From Chamaelirium japonicum (Eukaryota; Streptophyta; Magnoliopsida; Liliales; Melanthiaceae): DNA of 64,000 bases. The stretch spans positions 1,178,001-1,242,000 of the forward strand of contig CANTAL010000025.1 of NCBI GenBank assembly GCA_947650365.1. The letters are read 5' to 3'. The translations under genes and the position numbers were made by a program. Under the pieces are notes generated by a model. That model searched no databases. It saw only the letters and a program-made list of their open reading frames with translations, and had not been told where the DNA came from. Positions 52,801 through 64,000 of this stretch are shown in pieces; the first letter of the stretch is position 1; each line of letters opens with the position of its first letter.

Positions 52801-55800
52801 CCATTCTAATACATTCGTATGATCCATTTTAATTCATTCGTATGATCAATTCTAATTCATTCGTACAATCCATTCTAATTCAGTCGTATGAATGTATCAT
52901 ACGAATGAATTAGAATGGATCATAGGAATGAATTAGAATGGATCGTGCAAATGAATTAGAATGGATACATTCGTGCAAATGAATTAGAATGTATCGTAGG
53001 AATGAATTAGAATGGATCGTACGAATGAATTAGAATGGTTACATTCGTGCGAATGAATTAGAATGGATCGTACGAATGGATTAGAATGGATCGTACGAAT
53101 GGATTAGAATGGATCGTACAAATGAATTAGAATGGATCGTACAAATGAATTAAAAAGGTTACATTTGTGAGAATGAATTAGAATGGATCGTACGAATGAA
53201 TTAGAATGGATCATACGAATGGATTAGAAAGGTTACATTTGTGAGAATGAATTAGAATGGATTGTACGAATGAATTAGAATGGATCATGCGAATGAATTA
53301 GAATGAATCGTACGAATGAATTAGAATGGATCGTACGAATGAATTAGAATGGATACATTTGTTCGAATAAATTAGAATGGATTGTACGAATGAATTAGAA
53401 TGGATACATTCTTGCGAATAAATTAGAATGGATCGTATATTCGTGCAAATAAATTAGAATGGATCATACGAATGAATTAGAATGGATCGTGCGAATGAAT
53501 TAGAATGAATCGTACGAATGTATTAGAATGGATCGTACGAATGAATTAGAATGAATTGTACGATCCATTCTAATTCATTCGTCCGATCCATTCTAATTCA
53601 TTCGCACGAATGTATCCATTCTAATTCATTCGTACAATCCATTCTAATTCATTCGCACGATCCATTCTAATTCATTCGTATGATCCATTCTAATTCATTC
53701 CTACGATCTATTCTAATTCATTAGCTTGAATGTATCCATTCTAATTCATTCGTTCGATCCATTCTAATTCATTCGTACGATCCATTCAAATTCATTCGCA
53801 TTATCCATTCTAATTCATTCGTACGATCCATTCTAATTCATTCTCACGAATGTAACCTTTCTAATTCATTTGTATGATCCATTCTAATTCATTCGTACGA
53901 TCCATTCTAATCCATTCGTATGATCCATTCTAATTCATTCGTACGATCCATTCTAATTCACTCTCACAAATATAACCTTTCTAATTCATTTGTACGATCC
54001 ATTCTAATTCATTCGTATGATCTATCTTAATTCATTCTCATGATCCATTATAATTCATTCGTATGATACATTCGTGCGAATGAATTAGAATGGATCGTAC
54101 GAATGAATTAGAATGGATCGTACGAATGAATTAGAATAGATCGTGCGAATAAATTAGAATGGATCATACGAATGAATTAGAATAGATATATTCATGCGAA
54201 TGAATTAGAATGGATCGTACGAATGAATTAGAATGGATCGTGCGATTGAATTAGAATGGATCGTATGAATAAATTAGATTGGATCGTACGAATGAATTAA
54301 AATGGATATATTTGTGCGAATGAATTAGAATGGATCATACGATTGAATTTGAATGGATCGTACGAATAAATAAGAATGGATACATTTGTGCGATGAATAA
54401 GAATGGAGCGTATGAATGAATTAGAATGGAGCGTACGAATGAACTAGAATGGATACATTCGTGCAAATGAATTAGAATGGATCATATGAAAGAATTAGAA
54501 TGGGTCGTGCGAATGAATTAGTAAGGATCGTACGAATGAATTAGAATGGATATGTTCGTGCGAATGAATTAGAATGGATCGTACGAATGAATTAGACTGG
54601 ATCGTGCGAATAAATTAGAATGGATACATTCATGCAAATGAATTAGAATGGATCGTACGAATGAATTAGAATGGATCATACGAATGAATTAGAATGGATC
54701 GTACGAATGAATTAGAATGGATTATATGAATGAATTAGAATGGTTACATTCGTGCGAATGAATTAGAATGGATGATACGAATGGATTAGAATGGATCGTA
54801 CGAATGGATTAGAACACATTATACAAATGAATTAGAATAGATATATTTGTGCGAATGAATTAGATTGCATCATACGAATGAATTTGAATGGATTGTACGA
54901 ATGAATTAGAATGGATCATACGAATGAATTTGAATGGATCGTACGAATGGATTAGAATGGATTCGTATAATGCATTCTAATTCATTCATACGATTCATTC
55001 TAATTCATTCGTATGAGCTATTCTAATTCATTCGTACGATCCATTCTAATAAATTAGTACGATTCATTCTAATTCATTCGCATAAATATATCCATTCTAA
55101 TTCATTCGTACGATCCATTGTAATTCATTCGCACGATCCATTCTAATTCATTCGCAGAAATGTATCCATTCTAATTCATTCGTACGATCCATTCTTATTA
55201 GTTCATACGATCCATTCTAATTCATTTGCACGATCCATTCTAATTCATTCCTATGATCTATTCTAATTCATTCGTACGATCCATTTTAATTCATTCGCTC
55301 GAATGTATCCATTCTAATTCATTCGTACGATCCATTCTAATTCATTCGTACGATCCATTCTAATTCATTCTCACGAATGTAACCTTTCTAATTCATTTGT
55401 ATGATCCATTCTAATTCATTCGTACGATCCATTCTAATCCATTCGTACTATCCATTCTAATCCATTCGTATGATCCATTCTAATTCATTCGTACGATCCA
55501 TTCTAATTCATTCGCTCGAAAGTTTCCATTCTAATTCATTCGTACGATCCATTCTAATTCGTTCATACGATCCATTCTAATTCGTTCGTACGATCCATTC
55601 TAAAATGAGTTAGAATGGATCATACGAATGAATTAGAATGGATGTACGAACGAATTAGAATGGATCATACGAATGAATTAGAATGGATCGTACGAATGAA
55701 TTAGAATTGATACATTTGTGCGAATGAATTAGAATGGATCGTACAAATGAATTAGAATGGATACATTCGTGCGAATAAATTAGAATGGATCGTATATTCG

Positions 55801-58800
55801 TGCAAATAAATTAGAATGGATCATACGAATGAATTAGAATGGATCGTGCGAATGAATTAGGATGAATCGTACGAATGCATTAGAATGGATCGTACGAATG
55901 AATTAGAATGAATCGTACGGTCCATTCTAATTCATTCGTCCGATCTATTCTAATTCATTCGTACAATCCATTCTAATTCATTCGCACGATCCATTCTATT
56001 TCATTTGTATGATTTATTCTAATTCATTCCTACGATCTATTATAATTCATTCGCTTGAATGTATCCATTGTAATTCATTCGTTCAATCCATTCTAATTCA
56101 TTCGTACGATCCATTCAAATTCATTCGCATGATCTATTCTAATTCATTCGTACGATCCATTCTAATTCATTCTCACGAATGTAACATTTCTAATTCATTT
56201 GTATGATACATTCTAATTCATTCGTACGATCCATTCTAATCCATTCGTACGATCCATTCTAATTCATTCGTATGATCCATTCTAATTCATTCTCACAAAT
56301 ATAACCTTTCTAATTCATTTGTATGATCCATTTTAATTCATTCGTACGATCCATTTTAATTCATTCGCATGATCCATTCTAATTCATTCGTATGATACAA
56401 ATGAATTAGAATGGATCGTACGAATGGATTAAAATGGATCGTACGAATGGATTAGAATGGATCGTACGAATGAATTAGAATGGATTATACAACTGAATTA
56501 GAAAGGATACATTCGTGCGAATGAATTAGAATGGATCATAGGAATGAATTAGAATAGATCGTACGAATGAATTATAATGGTTACATTCATACGAATGAAT
56601 TAGAATGGATCATACGATCCATTCTAAACCATTCGTATGATCCATTCTAATTCATTCGTACGATCCATTCTAATTCATTCGTAAGATCCATTCTAATTCA
56701 TTCGTACGATCCATTCTAATTTATTCGCATGAATATATCTATTCTAATTCATTTGTACGATCCATTCTAATTCATTCGTACGATCCATTCTAATCCATTC
56801 GTACGATCCATTCTAATCCATTCGTACGATCTATTCTAATTCATTTGCACGAATGTAACCATTCTAATTCATTCGTACGATCTATTCTAATTCATTCGTC
56901 CGATCCATTCTAATTCATTCGCACGAATGTATCCATTCTAATTCATTCGTACGATCCATTCTAATTCATTCGTATGATCCATTCTAATTCATTCGCACGA
57001 TCCATTCTAATTTATTCATACGAACCATTCTAATTCATTCGCACGATCCATTCTAATTCATTCGTACGATCCATTCTAATTCATTCGCATGAATATATCT
57101 ATACTAATTCATTCGTACGATCCATTCTAATTCATTCTCACGAATGCAACCATTCTAATTCATTAATACGATCCATTCTAATTCATACGCACGATGGATT
57201 AGAATGGATCGTACGAATAAATTAGAATGGATTGTACGTATGAATTAGAATGGATCGTACGATCCGTTCTAATTCATTCGCTCGAATGTATCCATTCTAA
57301 TTCATTCTCACGAATGTAACCTTTCTAATTCATTTCTATGATCCATTCTAATTCATTCGTATGAATGTAACCATTCTAATTCATTCGTACGATCCATTCT
57401 AATTCATTCCTACGATCCATTCTAATTCATTCGCACGAATGTATCCATTCTAATTCATTTGCACGATCTATTCTAATTCATTCCAATGATCCATTCTAAT
57501 TCATTCGTACGATCCATTCTAATTCAAACGTACGATCCATTCTAATTCATTCGTACGATCCATTCTAATTCATTCGTATGATCCATTCTAATTCATTCGC
57601 TCGAATGTATCCATTCTAATTCATTCGTACGATCCATTCTAATTCATTCGTACGATCCATTCTAATTCATTCGTACATCGTACGATCCATTCTTATCCAT
57701 TCGTACGATCCATTCTAATTCATTCGCACGACTGTAACCATTCTAATTCATTCGTACGATCCATTCTAATTCATTCGTGCAATCCATTCTAATTCATTCG
57801 CACGATCCATTCTAATTCATTCGTATGATCCATTCTAATTCATTCCTACGATCTATTCTAATTCATTCGCTCGAATGTATCCATTCTAATTCATTCGTTA
57901 AATCCATTCTAATCCATTCGTACGATCCATTCTAATTCATTCGTACGATCCATTCTAATTCATTCTCACAAATGTAACCTTTCTAATTCATTTGTACGAT
58001 CCATTCTAATTCATTCGTACGATCCATTCTAATTCATTCGTACGATCCATTCTAATTCATTCGTATGATCCATTATAATTCATTCCTACAATCCATTCAG
58101 ATTCATTCGCACAATCCATTCTAATTCATTCGTACGATCCATTCTAATTCATTCGTATGATCCATTCTAACTCATTCTGTGGATCCATTGTAATTCATTC
58201 GTACGATCTATTCTAATTCATTTGTACAAATGTATCCACTCTAATTCATTCGTCCGATCCATTCTAATTCATTCGTATTATCAATTCCAATTCATTCGCA
58301 CGATCCATTCCAATTCATTCGTATGATCCATTCTAATTCATTCGTACAATTCATTCTAATTCATTCGTCCGATCCATTTTAATTCATTCGTATGATCAAT
58401 TCTAATTCATTCGTACGATCCATTCTAATCCATTCGTACGATCCATTCTAATTCATTCGTATAATCCATTCTAATTTAATCGCACGAATGTAACCATTCT
58501 AATTCATTCGTACGATCAATTCTAATTCATTCCTACGATCCGTTCTAATTCATTCGTACGATCCATTCTAATCCATTCGCACGATCCATTCTAATTCATT
58601 CGTACGATCCATTCTAATCCATTTGTACGATCAATTCTAATTCATTCGCACGATCCATTCTAATTCATTCTCACGAATGTAACCTTTCTAATTCATTTGT
58701 ATGATCCATTCTAATTCATTCGTACGATCCATTCTAATCCATTCGTACGATCCATTCTAATCCATTCGTATGATCCATTCTAATCCATTCGTACGAATGA

Positions 58801-58970
58801 ATTAGAATGGATCGTATGAATGAATAAGAATGGATCGTACGAATGAATTAGAATGGATCGTGCGAATGAATTAGAATGAATCGTACGAATGCATTAGAAT
58901 GGATCGTACGAATGAATTAGAAAGAATCGTATGAACGAATTAGAATGGATCGTACGAACGAATTAGAACG

Positions 58971-61900
58971 AATTCGTTCGTACGATCCATTCTAATTCAT
59001 TCGTACGAATAAATTAGAATGGCTACATTGTAGAAAGGTTATATTTGTGAGAATGAATTAGAATGGATCGTACGAATGAATTAGAATGGATCGTACGAAT
59101 GGATTAGAATGGATCGTATGAATGAATTAGAATGGATCTTACAAATGAATTAGAAAGGTTACATTTGTGAGAATGAATTAGAATGGATCGTACGAATGAA
59201 TTAGAATGGATCGTGCAAATGAATTAGAAAGGTTACATTTGTGAGAATGAATTAGAATGGATCATACGAATGAATTGGAATGGATCGTACGAATGAAAAT
59301 GAATTAGAATGGATCGTACGAATGGATTAGAATGGATCGTACGAATGGATTAGAATGGATCGTACAAATGAATTAGAAAGGTTACATTTGTGAGAATGAA
59401 TTAGAATGGATCGTACGAATGGATTAGAATGGATCGTACGAATGGATTAGAATAGATCGTACGAATGAATTAGAATGGATCATACAAATGAATTAGAAAG
59501 GTCACATTCGTGAGAATGAATTAGAATGGATCATACGAATGAATTAGAATGGATCATACCAATGAATTAGAATGGATCGTGCGAATGAATTAGAATGGAT
59601 TGTATGAATGAATTAGAATGGATACATTCGTGCGAATGAATTAGAATGGATCGGACGAATGAATTAGAATGGATTGTATGATCCATTCTAATTTATTTGC
59701 ACGAATATACGATCCATTCTAATTTATTCACAAGAATGTATCCATTCTAATTCATTCGTACAATCCATTCTAATTTATTCATACAAATGTATCCATTCTA
59801 ATTCAATCGTACGATCCATTCTAATTCATTCGTACAATTCATTCTAATTTATTCGCACGAATGTATCATACGAATGAATTAGAATGGATCATGCGAATGA
59901 ATTAAAATGGGTCGTACGAATGAATTAGAATGGATCGTACAAATGAAATAGAAAGGTAACATTTGTGAGAATGAATTAGAATGGATCGTACGAATGGATT
60001 AGAATGGATCGTACGAATGAATTAGAATGGATACATTCGAGCGAATGAATTAGAATGGATCATAGGAATGAATTAGAATGGATCGTACGAATGAATTAGA
60101 ATGGATACATTCGTGCGAATGAATTAGAATGGATCGTACGAATGGATTAGAATGGATCGTACGAATGGATTAGAACGCATTGTACGAATGAACTAGAATA
60201 GATACATTTGTGCGAATGAATTAGATTGCATCGTACGAATAAATTTGAATTGATTGTACGAATGAATTAGAATGGATCGTACGAATGGATTAGAATGGAT
60301 CGTACGAATGGATTAGAATGGATCGTGCGAATGAATTAGAATGGATCGTACAAATGAATTAGTAAGGTTACATTTGTGAGAATGAATTAGAATGGATCGT
60401 ACGAATGAATTAGAATGGATCGTACAAATGGATTAGAATGGATCGTACGAATGGATCCGAATGAGTTAGAATGGATCATACGAATGAATTAGAATGGTTC
60501 GTACGAATGAATTAGAATGGATTGTGCAAATGAATTATAATGGATCGTATGAAAGAATAAGAATGGATCGTACGAATGAATTAGAATGGATCGTACGAAT
60601 GCATTAGAATGGATCGTACGAATGAATTAGAATGGATCATGCGAATGAATTTGAATGGATCGTACGAATGAATTAGAATGAATCGTACGATCCATTCTAA
60701 TTCATTCTCACAAATGTAACCTTTCTAATTCATTTGTACGATCCATTCTAATTCATTCGTACGATCCATTCTAATTCATTCCTATGATCCATTCTAATCC
60801 ATTCGTACGATCCATTTTAATTCATTCGCACGAATGTAACCATTCCAATTCATTCGTACGATCCATTCTAATTCATTCCTTCGATCCATTCTAATTCATT
60901 CGCACGAATGTATCCATTCTAATTCGTTTGCACGATCCATTCTAATTCATTCCTATGATCCATTCTAATTCATTCGTATGATACATTCATACGACTGAAT
61001 TAGAATGGATTGTACGAATGAATAAGAATTGATCATACGAATGAATTAGAATGGATCGTACGAATGATCGTGCGAATGAATTCGAATGGATCGTACGAAT
61101 GAATTAGAATGGATCCTCCGAATGAGTTAGAATGGACCATACGAATGAATTGGAATGGATCGTACTAATGAATTAGAATGGATTTTGCGAATGAATTAGA
61201 ATGGATCGTATGAATGAATAAGAATGGATCGTACGAATGAATTAGAATGGATCGTGCGAATGAATTAGAATGAATCGTACGAATGCATTAGAATGGATCG
61301 TACGAATGAATTAGAAAGAATCGTACGAACGAATTAGAATGGATCGTACGAACGAATTAGAATGGATCGTATGAACGAATTAGAATGGATCGTACGAATG
61401 AATTAGAATGGATCATACAAATAAATTAGAATGGATCGTACGAATGAATTAGAATGGATCGTACGAATTAATTAGAATGGATCGTACGAATGGATTAGAA
61501 TGGATCGTACGAATGAATTAGAAAGAATCGTACGAACGAATTAGAATGGATCGTACGTACGAATTAGAATGGATCGTATGAATGAATTAGAATGGATCAT
61601 AGGAATGAATTAGAATGGATCATACAAATAAATTAGAATGGATCGTACGAATGAATTAGAATGGATCGTACGAATTAATTAGAATGGATCGTACGAATGG
61701 ATTAGAATGGATCGTATGAATGAATTAGAATGGATATATACAAATGAATTAGAAAGGTTACATTCGTGAGAATGAATTAGAATGGATCGTACGAATGAAT
61801 TAGAATGGATCGTACGAATGAATTAGAATGGATACATTCGAGCGAATGAATTAGAATGGATTCGTGCGAATGAATCAGATTAGATCGTATGAATAAATTA

Positions 61901-62423
61901 GAATGGATCGTACAAATGAATTAGAATGGATACATCTGTACGAATGAATTAGAATGGATCATACGAATGAATTAGAATGGATCGTACGAATGAATTAGAT
62001 TGGATAGTGCGAATGAATTAGAATGGATCGTACGAATGAATTAGAATGGATTGTACGAATGAATTAGAATAGATCGTGCGAATGAATTAGAATGGATCAT
62101 ACGAATGAATTAGAATGGATCGTACGAATGAATTAGAATGGATCGTACGAATGAATCTGAATGGATTGTATGAATGAATTATAATGGATCATGCGAATGA
62201 ATTAGAATGGATACATTCGAGCGAATGAATTAGAATGGATCGTACGAATGAATTAGGATGGATCATAGGAATGAATTAGAATGGATCGTGCAAATGAATT
62301 AGAATGGATCATAGGAATGGCAAATGAATCGCACGATCCATTCTAATGGATTGTACGATCCTTTCTAATCCATTTGTACGATCCATTCTAATTCATTCGC
62401 ACGAATGTAACCATTCTAATTCT
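58971..62423. repeat. Satellite tandem duplication C, copy 1 (about 3.45 kb)
   Basis: The unusual marker AATTCGTTCGTACGATCC at 58971 recurs at 62424, and GAATGAAAATGAATTAG at 59291 recurs at 62744, both offset 3453. Divergence by eye is several percent, older than duplication B. Confidence 0.8.
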
Positions 62424-64000
62424 AATTCGTTCGTACGATCCATTCTAATTCATTCGTACGAATAAATTAGAATGGATACATTCTAGAAAGGTTACATTTG
62501 TGGGAATGAATTAGAATGGATCGTACGAATGAATTAGAATGGATCGTACGAATGGATTAGAATGGATCGTACGAATGAATTAGAATGGATCGTACAAATG
62601 AATTAGAAAGGTTACATTTGTGAGAATGAATTTGAATGGATCGTATGAATGAATTTGAATGGATCGTGCAAATGAATTAGAAAGGTTACATTTGTGAGAA
62701 TGAATTAGAATGGATCATACGAATGAATTAGAATGGATCGTACGAATGAAAATGAATTAGAATGGATCGTACGAATGGATTAGAATAGATTAGAATGGAT
62801 CGTACGAATGGATTAGAATGGATCGTACGAATGAATTAGAATGGATCGTACAAATGAATTAGAAAGGTTACATTTGTGAGAATCAATTAGAATGGATCGT
62901 ACGAATGGATTAGAATGAATCGTACGAATGGATTAGAATGGATCGTACGAATGAATTAGAATGGATCATACAAATGAATTAGAAAGGTTACATTCGTGAG
63001 AATGAATTAGAATGGATCGTACGAATGAATTAGAATGGATCATGTGAATGAATTTGAATGGATCGTATGAATGAATAAGAATGGATCGTACGAATGAATT
63101 AGAATGGATCGTACTAATGTATCCATTCTAATTCATTCGTACGATCCATTTTAATTCGTTCATATGATCCATTAATGGATACATTCGAGCGAATGAATTA
63201 GAATAGATCGTAGGAATAAATTAGAATGGATCATACGAATGAATTTGAATGGATCGTGCGAATGAATTAGAATGGATTGTATGAATGAATTAGAATGGAT
63301 ACATTCGTGTGAATGAATTAGAATGGATCAGACGAATGAATTAGAATGGATCGTACGATTCATTCTAATTCATTCGTACGATCCATTCTAATGCATTCGT
63401 ATGATTCATTCTAATTCATTCGCACGATCCATTCTAATTGATTCGTATGATCCATTCTAATTTATTTGTACGAATATACGATCCATTCTAATTTATTTGC
63501 AAGAATGTATCCATTCTAATTCATTCGTACAATCCATTCTAATTTATTCATACAAATGTATCCATTCTAATTCATTCATACGATCCATTCTAATTCATTC
63601 ATACGATTCATTCTAATTCATTCGCACGAATGTATCATACGAATGAATTAGAATGGATCATGCGAATGAATTAAAATGGATCGTACGAATGAATTAGAAT
63701 GGATCGTACAAATGAAATAGAAAGGTAACATTTGTGAGAATGAATTAGAATAGATCGTACGAATGAATTAGAATGGATCGTACGAATGGATTAGAATGGA
63801 TCGTACGAATGAATTAGAATGGATACATTCGAGCGAATGAATTAGAATGGATCGTAGGAATGAATTAGAATGGATCGTACGAATAAATTAGAATGGATAC
63901 ATTCGTGCGAATGAATTAGAATGGATCGTACGAATGGATTAGAATGGATCGTACGAATGGATTAGAACGCATTGTACGAATGAATTAGAATAGAAACATT
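62424..64000. repeat. Satellite tandem duplication C, copy 2 (truncated by window)
   Basis: Matches copy 1 with growing offset (3453, then 3792 at the marker GAACGCATTG, 60173 versus 63965), which shows about 340 bp of extra units. It continues past the end of the window. Confidence 0.78.

Larger units (their letters stand above)
37642..64000. repeat. 23/28-bp satellite array, right section
   Basis: The satellite resumes directly after the retrotransposon and runs off the window. Plus-orientation blocks, approximately: 37637-39549, 39752-40345, 41764-42222, 42265-44080, 44625-45050, 46073-46527, 46572-48430, 48977-49404, 50013-51260, 52897-53560, 54066-54968, 55604-55918, 56397-56615, 57195-57259, 58795-58975, 59005-59680, 59868-60686, 60985-62325, 62455-63120, 63175-63358 and 63645-64000; the rest are minus. 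No second transposon, gene or RNA was found. Open frames at 43904-44095, 48257-48448 and 56009-56206 are translated repeat. Confidence 0.97.

Overview
The window looks like a heterochromatic stretch of a flowering-plant nuclear genome. The evidence is a Ty3/gypsy LTR retrotransposon of Tat-like character carrying a plant-type antisense gene, a CACTA-type MITE, and more than 50 kb of short-unit satellite. The GC-rich codons of the retrotransposon would suit a monocot, but I cannot name the species. No ordinary host gene, rRNA or tRNA gene was seen.

Layout. Positions 1-26824 and 37637-64000 are one AT-rich satellite. Its basic unit is about 23 bp (example 2138-2160), mixed with a 28-bp variant (example 4010-4037) that carries five extra bases, ACATT. 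The array reverses strand roughly 70 times, and the reversals reuse a few junction sequences. Three large tandem duplications are superimposed: about 3.4 kb (19.6-26.2 kb), 4.3 kb (41.3-49.8 kb) and 3.45 kb (59.0-64 kb, running off the end). A 161-bp CACTA MITE with perfect 13-bp terminal inverted repeats and a CGA target duplication sits at 14635-14795.

Positions 26825-37636 hold a 10,812-bp LTR retrotransposon in minus orientation, flanked by the 5-bp target duplication GATAC. The two 1,266-bp LTRs differ at three sites that I can see. Reading right to left: 5' LTR (TATA box and G-box), primer-binding site, an 834-codon gag-protease ORF, a UAG stop in the CAA-UUA context known from tobamovirus readthrough, the start of pol, a large deletion that removed reverse transcriptase, RNase H and the integrase core, the integrase C-terminus, a 78-bp x3 minisatellite, an opposite-strand gene, a 149-bp x6 minisatellite, polypurine tract, 3' LTR.

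The opposite-strand gene (29793-32342, +) appears to have its own TATA promoter, which was recently duplicated in tandem as part of a 263-bp block. It also has a 72-nt phase-0 intron and encodes about 825 residues: a domain like the 'putative gypsy type transposon' family, a long disordered acidic linker, and a coiled coil. Gag-pol and this gene converge tail to tail, so a full-length genomic RNA would be antisense to the gene. The element can make Gag and protease but not its own polymerase or integrase, so if it still moves it needs enzymes from a relative.
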